DNA of 54,998 nt from Pseudomonadota bacterium (lineage in GTDB: Bacteria > Pseudomonadota > Alphaproteobacteria > Acetobacterales > Acetobacteraceae), in assembly GCA_023424475.1 (NCBI GenBank), contig JAFADX010000320.1, positions 1 to 54,998 of the forward strand, in the 5' to 3' direction. The position numbers and the translations under genes were made by a program. Every line of letters starts with the position of its first letter. Position 1 is the first letter of the stretch. This document shows positions 41,965-51,128 of this stretch, piece by piece. The notes beneath the pieces were generated by a model. It did no database searches. It was not told the origin of the DNA and worked only from the letters and a program-made list of their open reading frames with translations.

Positions 41965-42945
41965 ATGATCAAGGCTAGCAACGGGCGGCGAGCCATGCTC
42001 GCCGCGGCAGCGATGCTGCTCGTGGGCGCCAATCCGGTACGTGCCGAGTTTCCAGAACGCCTGATCCGACTCGTTGTTCCCTTCGCCCCGGGCGGAGGCT
42101 CAGATATCGTCGGACGCATAGTCGCCTCATGTATGAGCACCGGGCTTGGCCAGCAGGTCGTCGTCGAGAACCGCGCCGGGGCCGGCGGAACGATCGGTGC
42201 CGACAACGTCGCGAAGTCCCCGGCCGACGGCTACACGCTGGTGCTTCACACGCTTTCCAGTTCCGTCCTGAACATCTTCCTCTATTCGCGACTGCCTTAC
42301 GATCCGAGGCGCGACTTTGCCCCGATCGCCGAGGTCGGTCGTGCTCCCAACATTCTCGCCGTCCGTCGGGATCTTTTGGCGCGTAGCGTGCAAGACCTTA
42401 TCGAACTGGCGCGGCGGGATCCTGGGCGTCTCACTTATGGTTCAGGTGGCAACGGAACCATCGTACATCTCTCGGCTGTGCTCCTAGCCAACATGGCCAA
42501 TATCGAGTTGACCCATGTACCATTCCGTGGCGGCGGTCCCTCGATGAACGCTCTGGTGGCTGGCCAGGTGGATATGATGATCGACGCGGTACCAGTGCTG
42601 CTCCCGCAGGTTAGCGACGGGGGGGTTCGCGCCCTTGCGGTGACATCCCCGCAGCGCGTCGCCGTGCTTCCCGACGTGCCGACCGTGGCTGAGTCCGGTC
42701 TGCCAGGCTACGAAACGCAGAACTGGTACGGCATCTTTGCCCCGGCCCGCACGCCGCGACCGATTATCGATCGGGTCGCTGCCGAGGTTGCTCGCGTCGT
42801 CGCCGATCCCGTCTGCAGTCGCAGGCTGGTTGACCTCGGAGTGAATCTCGTTGGGTCGGACCCGGACGCCTTCAGCAGCTTCTGGCAGCACGAAATGGAG
42901 GTGTGGGGACCGATCGTGCGTTCGTCCGGGGCGCGGCTGGACTAA
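41965..42945 (+). CDS. Tripartite tricarboxylate (Bug) receptor protein
   Basis: A 326-residue periplasmic receptor. Signal peptide MIKASNGRRAMLAAAAMLLVGANPVRA, then FPERLIRLVVPFAPGGGSDIVGRI, later LTYGSGGNGTIVHLSAV and VPFRGGGPSMNALVAGQVD. AAGGGAG precedes the ATG. Its stop overlaps the OtnK start (TAATG), so the receptor, dehydrogenase and kinase are one operon and the receptor likely brings in the hydroxy or sugar acid used by them. No TctAB is present. Confidence 0.9.
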   Translation: MIKASNGRRAMLAAAAMLLVGANPVRAEFPERLIRLVVPFAPGGGSDIVGRIVASCMSTGLGQQVVVENRAGAGGTIGADNVAKSPADGYTLVLHTLSSSVLNIFLYSRLPYDPRRDFAPIAEVGRAPNILAVRRDLLARSVQDLIELARRDPGRLTYGSGGNGTIVHLSAVLLANMANIELTHVPFRGGGPSMNALVAGQVDMMIDAVPVLLPQVSDGGVRALAVTSPQRVAVLPDVPTVAESGLPGYETQNWYGIFAPARTPRPIIDRVAAEVARVVADPVCSRRLVDLGVNLVGSDPDAFSSFWQHEMEVWGPIVRSSGARLD

Positions 42946-44201
42946 TGCCTCTCCTCGGCTGCATCGCCGACGACTTTACCGGTGCCACCGATCTCGCCAA
43001 TACGCTGGTTAAGGCGGGGATGTCCGCCGTCCAGGTGATCGGCGTGCCGGAGGGCCCGCTCCCCGAGGCGGATGCGGTGATCATCGCGCTCAAGATCCGC
43101 ACCGCGCCGGTCGCCGATGCGGTCGGGCAGTCGCTCGCGGCCTGCGATGCGCTGACCAAGGCGGGGGCGAAGCAGCTTTTCTGGAAGTACTGCTCGACCT
43201 TCGACAGCACGGACGAGGGCAATATCGGGCCGGTGGGCGATGCGCTGCTGAAGCGGCTCGGCGCCGGCTTCGCGATCGCCTGCCCGGCATTCCCGACCAA
43301 TGGGCGGACGATCTATCTCGGCCACCTGTTCGTCGGCGGCGCGCTGCTCAGCGAGAGCGGGATGGAGAACCATCCGCTGACGCCGATGACCGACCCGAAC
43401 TTGGTGCGCGTGCTGTCGCGCCAGACCCAGGGCAGCGTCGGGCTGGTGCCCTTCCCGGTGCTCGAACAGGGCGCCGGCGCGATCCGCAAGGAGATGACGC
43501 GGCTGATGGACCGCGGCACGCGCTGGGCGATCGTCGATGCGGTGACGGACGCGCACCTGATGGCGATCGGCGAGGCCATCGCGCCGCAGGCGCTGGTGAC
43601 CGGCGGGTCGGGCGTCGCGATGGGTCTGCCGGAGAATTTCCGCCGCGCCGGGCTGCTGCCGGACCGCAGCGACGCGGCCTCCCTGCCGCCGACGAAGGGT
43701 GCTTCGGCCGTCGTCGCGGGGTCTTGCTCGCGTGCGACGCTCGGGCAGATCGGGCTGGCACGCGACCATGTGCCGGTGCTGGAACTCGATGCGCTGGCCA
43801 CACCCGATGCGAAGGCGATGACGGCGCAGGCGCTTGGCTGGGTCGACGGCAAGCTCGAGGAAGGCCGCCCCGTTGTCATCGCCGCCAGCGCGACGCCGGA
43901 CAAGGTCGCCGCCCTTCAGGCGAAGCTGGGGCGCGACGCGGCCGGCGCGCTCGTCGAGGACGCCGTCGCCTCCATCGCCGAGGGTCTGGTCGCGCGCGGC
44001 GTCGGCCGGCTGGTGGTCGCCGGCGGGGAGACATCGGGCGCGGTGGTGACCCGCCTCGGCGTGACCAGCCTGCGCATCGGCCCCGAGATCGACCCCGGCG
44101 TGCCCTGGACCTTTGCCGAGCCGAAGGGGATCCACATGGCGCTGAAGTCCGGCAATTTCGGTGCGCGCGACTTCTTCCTGAAGGCCTTCGACCATGGATG
44201 A
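42945..44201 (+). CDS. otnK: Four-carbon acid sugar kinase, OtnK/DtnK family (DUF1537)
   Basis: A 418-residue kinase. The N-terminal DUF1537 signature PLLGCIADDFTGATDLANTLVKAGM and the C-terminal ATP-binding RLVVAGGETSGAVV are present, as is FWKYCSTFDSTDEGNIGPVGDAL. The family phosphorylates threonate, erythronate or their 2-oxo forms. An aldolase/decarboxylase (OtnC) normally follows, and here only its first part remains. Start TAATG overlaps the receptor stop. If OtnC is gone, the product must be handled elsewhere in the genome. Confidence 0.92.
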   Translation: MPLLGCIADDFTGATDLANTLVKAGMSAVQVIGVPEGPLPEADAVIIALKIRTAPVADAVGQSLAACDALTKAGAKQLFWKYCSTFDSTDEGNIGPVGDALLKRLGAGFAIACPAFPTNGRTIYLGHLFVGGALLSESGMENHPLTPMTDPNLVRVLSRQTQGSVGLVPFPVLEQGAGAIRKEMTRLMDRGTRWAIVDAVTDAHLMAIGEAIAPQALVTGGSGVAMGLPENFRRAGLLPDRSDAASLPPTKGASAVVAGSCSRATLGQIGLARDHVPVLELDALATPDAKAMTAQALGWVDGKLEEGRPVVIAASATPDKVAALQAKLGRDAAGALVEDAVASIAEGLVARGVGRLVVAGGETSGAVVTRLGVTSLRIGPEIDPGVPWTFAEPKGIHMALKSGNFGARDFFLKAFDHG

Positions 44202-44484
44202 GGCGGCGCTGCGCGAGCAGTTGGCGATGCTCGGCGCCTCTCTGTTCCAGCGGGGCTATTCGGTGGGCACGGCCGGGAACATCAGTGTCCGGCTACCGGA
44301 CGAGTATATCATGACGCCGGTGCCCCAGGACATGGATGTAAAGGCTCCGCTCAGGGTTGCACTCGTTCAAGACATCCCCTGCGCCTTCAACGGTAGCATC
44401 GCTCATCCGCCCGTTGGGAGCGGTGCACTTGCGCTGGGCCAGAGGGGCGCCAGGAGGATCGCGTCATGCCGCGCATCGCTCTGA
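44194..44484 (+). pseudogene. otnC-like class II aldolase remnant
   Basis: The first about 45 codons match class II aldolase / OtnC decarboxylases: EQLAMLGASLFQRGYSVGTAGNISVRLPDEYIMTP. After about 44330 the similarity ends abruptly and the rest (to 44484) is unrelated, without the metal-binding histidines of the family, which are usually about 200 residues long. The fragment overlaps the end of otnK in the normal way. The following 135 bases before the next start carry no recognisable gene. Confidence 0.75.
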
Positions 44485-45134
44485 TTCACGCCGTCTCGGT
44501 TGCGATGAGGCCGATACACGAGGCCTTCGAGCGCCTTTGGCCAGAGGCGCAACTCACAAACCTCCTTGAAGACAGTCTATCGCCGGATCGAGCAGCCGAG
44601 CGGCAACTCACCCCAGCGATGACTGCCCGCATCGAGGCATTGGCCCATTACGTCGCTGGCACCGGCGCACAGGGCATCCTGTACACCTGCTCGGCCTTCG
44701 GGCCGGCGATTGAAAAGGCGGCGCATGATCTGGCGCCTCTCCCAGTCCTGAAGCCCAATGACGCGATGTTCGCCGAAGCGTTGCGCGCGGGCGATCGAAT
44801 TGGCATGGTCGCCACCTTCGCTCCGGCATGCGCGACGATGGAGGAGGAATTTGCCGAGGCGGCCATCAACATTGGCTGCACCGCGGCGCGGCTCGAGACT
44901 GTCCTCGCCGCCGGTGCGATGACCGCACTGCGCGCGGGCGACGAGGCGGCGCATGACCGCCTCGTCGCAGAAGCCGCAGGGCGCCTCGCACATTGTGATG
45001 CGGTGATGCTCGCGCATTTCTCGACCAGCCGCGCCTTGCCGTTGGCCGAAGCGAGGCTTGCAGGCGCAGCGCCGGTGCTGACGGCGCCGGGTGCGGCTGT
45101 CAGGGCCCTGCGGGTGGCCGTCGATGGGGGCTGA
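44466..45134 (+). CDS. Aspartate/glutamate racemase family protein
   Basis: A 222-residue protein of the Asp/Glu racemase superfamily. The N-terminus MPRIALIHAVSVAMRPIHEAF and the first active-site cysteine in GILYTCSAFGPAIE are clear. The second half has AVMLAHFSTSRALPLA, with no cysteine at the second site, as in the subgroup that I recall near four-carbon acid genes. Its context is the otnK operon, overlapping the otnC remnant, so an isomerase or decarboxylase role on sugar acids is plausible. Convergent with the lactonase-like gene, 13 bases apart. Confidence 0.85.
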   Translation: MPRIALIHAVSVAMRPIHEAFERLWPEAQLTNLLEDSLSPDRAAERQLTPAMTARIEALAHYVAGTGAQGILYTCSAFGPAIEKAAHDLAPLPVLKPNDAMFAEALRAGDRIGMVATFAPACATMEEEFAEAAINIGCTAARLETVLAAGAMTALRAGDEAAHDRLVAEAAGRLAHCDAVMLAHFSTSRALPLAEARLAGAAPVLTAPGAAVRALRVAVDGG

Positions 45135-45147
45135 CCCGCGGCCGAGC

Positions 45148-46218
45148 CTATCCGACGGGCCGAAAGACGATACAGACCGGGCTGCCAGTTCGGATAACCT
45201 GTCCGCTCTGCGCCAGACGACCGCTCGACGCGTCGATTTGGAATGTCACGATCGTGTCGCTGTCCTCATTGGCGGCGAACAAGAAGCGGCCGCTCGGGTC
45301 AATCGTGAAGAAGCGCGGCGTGCGTCCCCCGCTCGGCATCCACTGCACGGGTGTGAGGCGACCGGTCGCGCCATCGATCGCGAAGACGCCAATCGAATCA
45401 TGCCCCCGGTTCGACGCGTAGAGGAAGCGGCCGTCCACACTGACCGCGACCTCGGCGGCATCGGTGTGTCCGGTGAAATCGTCCGGAACGGACGGCAGCA
45501 GCTGGAAGGGCTCGAGTGCGCCGGTCACCGCGTCATACCGGCATGCAAGCAGACTCGCGGAAATCTCGTTCAGCACATAGGCGAAGCGTGCGTCTGGCCT
45601 GAAGGCGATGTGGCGTGGGCCGGCGCCTTCGCGGTGCACGAGCGTGGAGACCAGTTCCAGCCGTGCCGCGTCCGCGTCGACGCGCAGGGTGAACGTCCGA
45701 TCCACCCCCTTGTCCGGCACGAGGATGAAGCGACCCGATGGATCCGGCTCGACCTGGTGTGGCTTGGCGAAAGGCTGCTGGACGCGATGCGGTCCAGGCT
45801 TGCCGGTGACGTCCAGCATATGCGCGATCTCACCGATGGCCCCCGTCTCGGCATCGAGCCGCAGGAGAGCCACCGTCGAGGTCAGGTGGTTGGCGACACA
45901 CAGGAAACGATCCTGGGCCACCGGCACCAGATGCACAGGGTTCATCCCGCCGCACGGCGCAGTGTTGAGATGATCGAGGCGTCCATCACTGGCGATACGG
46001 AACGCGCTCACCGCCTCGCGGTCGCCGTGCACGACGTAGAGCACTGGGCGCAGCCTGCCAAAGGCAAGGAAGCTCGGATTCTCCAGTCCTGGTAGGAGTT
46101 GGAGGTGCTGCCAAGAACCCGTCTCCGCGTCCATGCCATAGACCTGCAACCCCTCTCCGCGAGCGTTGCGCTCGCGGGAGGTGCGGCAGCCGACATAGAC
46201 GTGCAGGATGCCCAGCAT
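45148..46218 (-). CDS. Lactonase family protein (YbhE/Pgl-type seven-bladed propeller)
   Basis: A 356-residue protein with the repeats of the cytoplasmic lactonase family: YVGCRTSRERNARGEGLQVYGMDAETG, VVHGDREAVSAFRIASDGRL, LVPDKGVDRTFTLRVDADAARL, GPRHIAFRPDARFAYVLNE and DGRFLYASNRGHDSIGVFAID. There is no clear signal peptide. It may open sugar lactones to the acids used by the neighbouring otnK operon, but true 6-phosphogluconolactonase activity is not proven. It lies four bases downstream of a Bug receptor gene. Confidence 0.88.
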   Translation of the reverse strand: MLGILHVYVGCRTSRERNARGEGLQVYGMDAETGSWQHLQLLPGLENPSFLAFGRLRPVLYVVHGDREAVSAFRIASDGRLDHLNTAPCGGMNPVHLVPVAQDRFLCVANHLTSTVALLRLDAETGAIGEIAHMLDVTGKPGPHRVQQPFAKPHQVEPDPSGRFILVPDKGVDRTFTLRVDADAARLELVSTLVHREGAGPRHIAFRPDARFAYVLNEISASLLACRYDAVTGALEPFQLLPSVPDDFTGHTDAAEVAVSVDGRFLYASNRGHDSIGVFAIDGATGRLTPVQWMPSGGRTPRFFTIDPSGRFLFAANEDSDTIVTFQIDASSGRLAQSGQVIRTGSPVCIVFRPVG

Positions 46219-46222
46219 CGGC

Positions 46223-47203
46223 TCAGCCCTCGGGCGAGATGTTCGCTTCCTCGATGATCCGCGTGAACTTGCGGGTCTCCTCCGCGACGAAGGCGCGGAA
46301 TTCCGCCACCGACATGGGCCGCAGGATGCCGCCCTGATCGGTAAGCTTGCTGGAGAGCTCGGAATCGCGAAGCGCGACGGCGACCGCGTCGTGCAGCCGC
46401 TCGACCTGCGCTGCCGGCATGCTTGAAGGCGCGAAGAGGCCGAACCAGTTCACCAGCTCATAGCCCTCGAGACCAGGTGCCTCGGCCAGCGGGGGCACGT
46501 CCGGGAGCTGCGGCATGCGCTCGCGCGAGGTGACAGCGATAGCACGCAGCTTGCCGTCGCGGATCAGCGGCAAGGCCGGCCCGAGGCTCGAGAAGTTAAT
46601 CTGCACCCGTCCTGCCGCAACGTCCGTCAGCGCAGGAGCGGCTCCACGATACGGCACGTGCAGGATGTCGGTGCCCGCCATCTTGTTCAGCATCTCGCCG
46701 GCGAGGTGCTGCGGGTTGCCGATGCCGGAGGATGCGAAGGAAAGCTTCCCCGGATTGGCGCGAGCATAGGCGACCAGCTCGGCCGGCGTGCGCGCGGGCA
46801 CCGAGGGATGAACGACGACCACGTTCGGGACCGTGGCGATCAGGGCGACGGCCTGCAGTTCCCGAGCCGGGTCGTAGGTCATGCGCTGCTTGAAGAGCGC
46901 CGGGTTCACCGAGATCTCACCGGCCGCCGCCATCAGAAGCGTGTGCCCGTCGGTGGCGCCGCGGGCCACCGACTGGGCGGCGATCATGGCGCTGGCGCCG
47001 GGACGGTTTTCGACCAGCACGGGCTGCCCAAGCGCGCCGCGCAGGGGCTCGGCCAGAAGCCGCGCCACGATGTCCACGCCGCCACCCGGCGCATAGCCGA
47101 CCACCATCTTCACCGGACGATCCGGCCAGGCCGCCTGGCCACGCGCGGCGGCGATCGGAAAGGCTGCCGCGGTAGCGGCCAGCAGTGCACGGCGTGTCGT
47201 CAT
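46223..47203 (-). CDS. Tripartite tricarboxylate (Bug) receptor protein
   Basis: A 326-residue periplasmic receptor. N-terminus MTTRRALLAATAAAFPIAAARGQA, then WPDRPVKMVVGYAPGGGVDIVARLL and later FASSGIGNPQHLAGEM and HVPYRGAAPALTDVAAG. It lies 28 bases after the aconitase gene and four before the lactonase gene on the same strand, so these three probably form one operon. This is the fourth Bug receptor in the window and again without TctAB. Confidence 0.9.
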   Translation of the reverse strand: MTTRRALLAATAAAFPIAAARGQAAWPDRPVKMVVGYAPGGGVDIVARLLAEPLRGALGQPVLVENRPGASAMIAAQSVARGATDGHTLLMAAAGEISVNPALFKQRMTYDPARELQAVALIATVPNVVVVHPSVPARTPAELVAYARANPGKLSFASSGIGNPQHLAGEMLNKMAGTDILHVPYRGAAPALTDVAAGRVQINFSSLGPALPLIRDGKLRAIAVTSRERMPQLPDVPPLAEAPGLEGYELVNWFGLFAPSSMPAAQVERLHDAVAVALRDSELSSKLTDQGGILRPMSVAEFRAFVAEETRKFTRIIEEANISPEG

Positions 47204-47231
47204 GGTATGCTCCTCCGGGTTGTCTTCGTTG

Positions 47232-49877
47232 TCAGGCTGCGCGGGTGCCGGCAGCGAGTGCCTTGCGCAGGATGGTCGGGATCATGCCGCCGCCCTGGAT
47301 CAGCGCGACCTCGCGCGCGGTTTCCAGCAGCGCAGTCGCCTTACCGGCGAGCGCGGTGCCGTCGGCGCGACGCAGCGTCACCGGCAGCACGGCCCGCGGT
47401 GCGAGGGCTGCCAAGTTCCAGTCGATCTCAATCGTATCGCCCGGTGCCAGCGCGAGGGTGTCGAAGCGCCATCCCTCCGGCATGCGCAGCGGCAATACGC
47501 CCATGCCGACGAGGTTCGACCTGTGGATGCGCTCGAAGCTGTTGGCGAGCACGGCACGTGCCCCCAGGAGCTGCGCGCCCTTGGCGGCCCAGTCGCGGGA
47601 CGAGCCGGTGCCGTAGCGCTCACCGGCAATGATCACCACGGGCTTACCGGCCTCCGCGTAGCGTCGCGCCGCTCGCCAGACCGGCAGCGTCTCGTCGCTC
47701 GGCGCGAACACGGTCCGACCTGCCGGCAAACCGCCGCCGAGGTGGTTCACCGCGGCCTTGTTGGTGAAGAGGCCGCGCAGCATGACCTCCCAGTTGCCCC
47801 GTCGGGAGGCGTAGACGTTGAGGTCCTGCGGGTCCTCGCCATGCTCGACCAGCCAGGCGGCCGCGTCGCTGCGTGCCGGGATCGCCCCGGCCGGCGAGAT
47901 GTGATCGGTGGTGATGTCGTCGCCGAGCACGAGAAGCGGGTGCGCGCACAATAGCGCAGCTTCGGCCGTCGTCGGGCCGAAGTTCACGAAGGGTGGTGCG
48001 CGCAGGTAGGTGGAGGCGGCGTCCCAAGGGAAGCGCGTGGTGGTTGGCGCAGACAGCGCCGCCCAGGCGGGAGAGCGGTCGGCTTCCTCCTCGGCCGCGG
48101 CGATGTCTGCAGGCTCGGAGGCGGCTGCCACCGCCGCTTCGATCTCTGCGGCGCGTGGCCAGAGGTCGGCCAGGTGCACCGGCCGGCCCTGCGCGTCGCT
48201 GCAAAGCGGCTCGCTTGTGATGTCGAAGCCTGCGCGGCCCGCGAGGGCATATGCGACGACCAGGGGCGGCGAGGCCAGCAGGGCGTTCTCGATCTGCGGA
48301 TGGACGCGGCCGGGGAAGTTGCGGTTGCCCGACAGCACCGCGACCGGCCGGAGGCCATCCTGTTCCACGGCCGCCGCCACCGCCGGCAGCAGAGGGCCCG
48401 AATTCCCGATGCAGGTGGCGCAGCCATAGCCGGCGATGCCAAAGCCCATCGCCTCGAGGTCATCGAGCAGACCGGCGCGGCGCAGGCGCCGCTCGGCCGA
48501 AGGCGACCCCGGCGTGAGGGAGGTCTTGACCCAGCCGGGCACGGCAAGGCCCAGCGCGCGCGCGCGGCGCGCCACCAGCCCCGCGGCGGCGAGCAGCCCG
48601 AAATCGGTCGTGTTGGTGCAGGAGGTGATGGCCGCGATGGCCACGGCATCGGCCGGCATCCCGGCGACGGCAGCGCCATCATGCGGCGAACCGGCCTCAG
48701 CAAGCGCGGCCAACACCTGCGCGGGGTCGAGCCGATCCTGCGGTCGCCGCGGCCCGGCCACCGAAGGCCGCAGCGTCGTGAGGTCCAGGTCCACCACCGT
48801 CGTGTAGCGCGGCTCGTTCGACGGGTCGCCCCAGAGCCCCTGCGCCCGAGCATAGGCCTCGACCAGGGCGACCTGCGCCGTATCCCGCCCGGTGGCGTGG
48901 AGGTAGTCGATGGTGTGGCCGTCGATCGGGAAGATGCCTGTCGTTGCGCCGTATTCGGGCGCCATGTTCGCGACGACTGCGCGCTGACCGGCGGTCAGTG
49001 TGCCGACGCCGGGGCCGAAGAACTCCACGAACTCGCCTGCGACGCCCGCCTTCCGCAGCAGTTGCGTCACGGCTAGGGCCAGGTCGGTTGCGAAGGTGCC
49101 CTCCGGCAAGGCACCCGCGAGCCGGACCCCGACGACCTCCGGCACCCGCAGCGAGACGGGCACGCCGAACATCACGCCTTCGGCCTCGATGCCTCCGACA
49201 CCCCATCCCAGCACGCCGATGCCGTTGACCATGGGCGTGTGGCTGTCAGTGCCGACCAGGCTGTCTGGCACGGCCCACACCGTGCCGTCCGCGCGCCGCT
49301 CCGTCGCGACGACCGTGGCCAGGCGCTCCAGGTTGATGGTGTGCATGATGCCCGTACCCGGCGGGAAGACCCTGAAGCCGTGCACCGTGTTGGCGGCCCA
49401 CTTCATGAAGCGGTAGCGCTCGGCGTTGCGAGCCATCTCGTTCGCCATATTCGTGCGCAGCGCGTCCGGCCGGGCCGATACATCCACGGGCAGGGAATGG
49501 TCGGTCGAGGTCGCGACCGGCACGGCGGGATTGAGCCGCGACGGATCGCCCCCCGCTGCGGCGAGCGCGTCGCGCATTGCCGCGATGTCCACCAGTGCCG
49601 GGCCGCAAGTGGTGTCGTGCATGAGGATCCGCAGCGGCGCGAAGGGGATCTCGGCCTCGGACCGGCCGGTCTCGAGCCATGCCAGGAGAGCAGTGCGCCC
49701 GGCCTGGCGGAGTTCGGCCTCGGGCTGACGCAGGACGTTTTCCAGCAGGACCCGATGGCACCAGGGCATGCGCATCAGCGTGGCACGGCCGCCGGCCGCC
49801 GCTGGCAGGTCGATGATGCTGCAGATGCCGAAGACGCCCTTCAGGGTCGCCGTCGCAGCGGAGGAGGCTTCGGGCAT
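47232..49877 (-). CDS. acnA: Aconitate hydratase, AcnA type
   Basis: An 881-residue aconitase. The iron-sulfur cysteines are in AITSCTNTTD and GYGCATCIGNSG (one plus two). Also present: VGTDSHTPMVNGIGVLGWGVGGIEAEGVMFG, VLGDDITTDHISPAGAIPARS and YGTGSSRDWAAKGAQLLGARAVLA. Length and motifs match AcnA. Being in an operon with a Bug receptor and a lactonase suggests a catabolic role, perhaps as an aconitase-like dehydratase on related acids. It is divergent from a GntR gene with 104 bases between starts. Confidence 0.92.
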   Translation of the reverse strand: MPEASSAATATLKGVFGICSIIDLPAAAGGRATLMRMPWCHRVLLENVLRQPEAELRQAGRTALLAWLETGRSEAEIPFAPLRILMHDTTCGPALVDIAAMRDALAAAGGDPSRLNPAVPVATSTDHSLPVDVSARPDALRTNMANEMARNAERYRFMKWAANTVHGFRVFPPGTGIMHTINLERLATVVATERRADGTVWAVPDSLVGTDSHTPMVNGIGVLGWGVGGIEAEGVMFGVPVSLRVPEVVGVRLAGALPEGTFATDLALAVTQLLRKAGVAGEFVEFFGPGVGTLTAGQRAVVANMAPEYGATTGIFPIDGHTIDYLHATGRDTAQVALVEAYARAQGLWGDPSNEPRYTTVVDLDLTTLRPSVAGPRRPQDRLDPAQVLAALAEAGSPHDGAAVAGMPADAVAIAAITSCTNTTDFGLLAAAGLVARRARALGLAVPGWVKTSLTPGSPSAERRLRRAGLLDDLEAMGFGIAGYGCATCIGNSGPLLPAVAAAVEQDGLRPVAVLSGNRNFPGRVHPQIENALLASPPLVVAYALAGRAGFDITSEPLCSDAQGRPVHLADLWPRAAEIEAAVAAASEPADIAAAEEEADRSPAWAALSAPTTTRFPWDAASTYLRAPPFVNFGPTTAEAALLCAHPLLVLGDDITTDHISPAGAIPARSDAAAWLVEHGEDPQDLNVYASRRGNWEVMLRGLFTNKAAVNHLGGGLPAGRTVFAPSDETLPVWRAARRYAEAGKPVVIIAGERYGTGSSRDWAAKGAQLLGARAVLANSFERIHRSNLVGMGVLPLRMPEGWRFDTLALAPGDTIEIDWNLAALAPRAVLPVTLRRADGTALAGKATALLETAREVALIQGGGMIPTILRKALAAGTRAA

Positions 49878-49981
49878 TGGGACGTTTCGGTTTCCTGCGT
49901 TGGGCGGTGATGTATCTTATCGCTATAAAAGACCGCAAGCGCTATCTTCACCCGTCGCCCCTTTTCGATAGGTTGAGCCGA

Positions 49982-50935
49982 ATGCCCCGCCCTCCCGCCG
50001 CCGAGCTGCACCGCGAGCTCGCCCGCTCGATCGTCGAGCACCTTCGCGCCTCCTCGGCCGAGCCGGGGCTGGTCCTGAGCGAGAGCGGGCTGGCCGGAAC
50101 GGTCGGAACGTCCCGTTCGCCGGTTCGTGGCGCGCTGCAGCTCTTGCGCGAACTCGGCGTCGTGGAGCGGCGCGGCGACGGCCGCCTCGTTGTCAGTCAG
50201 CTGCCGGCAGCGGGCGAGGAGATCGAGGCTTCGGACGCGGGAACCGGGGAGGCCGAGAGGCTCTACTGGCGGATCGCAGCCGACCGGATCGAGGGGCAGC
50301 TGGCGGACGTGGTCGGGGAGGCCGGCCTCATGCGGCGCTATGCGGCGTTGCGCGGTGTCGTACATCGCGCGCTGCTGCAGATCATGGGCGAAGGTTGGAT
50401 CGAACGCGCCCCGGCAGGCGGATGGCGGTTCCTGCCTCTGATCGACGGCCCCGGGAGCTATGACGAATCATACCGCTTTCGGCGCGCCATCGAACCCGCG
50501 GCGCTGCTCGATCCTGCCTTCGAACTGCCACCCCGCACGGCGGCGCGGCTGCGCCGGGAACAGGAAGGGCTGCTCGCGCGCGTCGCCGAAGAGCCCGATC
50601 CGCGCGAGGTATTCGAGCTGAACTCAGGCTTCCACCTTGCACTGATGCAGGCCTCGAACAACCGGTTCTTCGCGGATGCCGGGCTGCGCGTGACGCGGCT
50701 GCGGCGCCTGGTCGGCTACGTGATTGCCCTGGACCACAGCCGGCTGGCCGCGCAGACCACTGAGCATCTCGCGATCCTCGAATGCATCGATGCCGGTGAT
50801 CGCGTGGCGGCCGCCGAACGCCTGGTGCGTCACCTCGATGCCGGGCGTGCGTCGAAGGCGCGCCTGTTGGATGCGGCTGGGCAGAGGTTGTCGGCCCTGG
50901 TGCCGCCGCTGGCGACAGACGCATACGGAACCTGA
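49982..50935 (+). CDS. GntR-family regulator with two winged helices and FCD-like domain
   Basis: A 317-residue regulator, paralogous to the one at 39779-40705. First winged helix at about residues 12-70 (ELARSIVEHLRASS...ESGLAGTVGTSRSPVRGALQLLRELGVVERRGDG), second at about 110-150 (EAGLMRRYAALRGVVHRALLQIMGEGWIERAP), and an FCD-like end (FHLALMQASNN, EHLAIL). The start at 49982 follows from the alignment; a longer frame upstream lacks support. It is divergent from aconitase, and the spacer has CGCTAT twice (49921 and 49940), which may be part of its operator. Confidence 0.87.
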   Translation: MPRPPAAELHRELARSIVEHLRASSAEPGLVLSESGLAGTVGTSRSPVRGALQLLRELGVVERRGDGRLVVSQLPAAGEEIEASDAGTGEAERLYWRIAADRIEGQLADVVGEAGLMRRYAALRGVVHRALLQIMGEGWIERAPAGGWRFLPLIDGPGSYDESYRFRRAIEPAALLDPAFELPPRTAARLRREQEGLLARVAEEPDPREVFELNSGFHLALMQASNNRFFADAGLRVTRLRRLVGYVIALDHSRLAAQTTEHLAILECIDAGDRVAAAERLVRHLDAGRASKARLLDAAGQRLSALVPPLATDAYGT

Positions 50936-51128
50936 CGCAACTGGCGTAGCCTTTGATCATGGCTGGCACGACTGTCCGCCGGCCACGAGGGGGCACTGCT
51001 GCTGCCGCCGCAATCTCGGATGCCGACGGCGGTGTCATCGTCGGCTGGAACAAGTACAACTGAGATCGACGCGCACCGCGACATCCGAACGGCGCGCGTA
51101 CCTCCAATTCAGGTGCAGAGGTCATCGC
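50936..51128. other. Spacer between GntR and molybdoenzyme with a possible 34-residue ORF
   Basis: The 193 bases contain an open frame 50959-51063 (MAGTTVRRPRGG to VGWNKYN, 34 residues). No good ribosome binding site precedes it. I recognise neither the peptide nor a fragment of a known protein, so I do not call it a gene. Confidence 0.3.
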
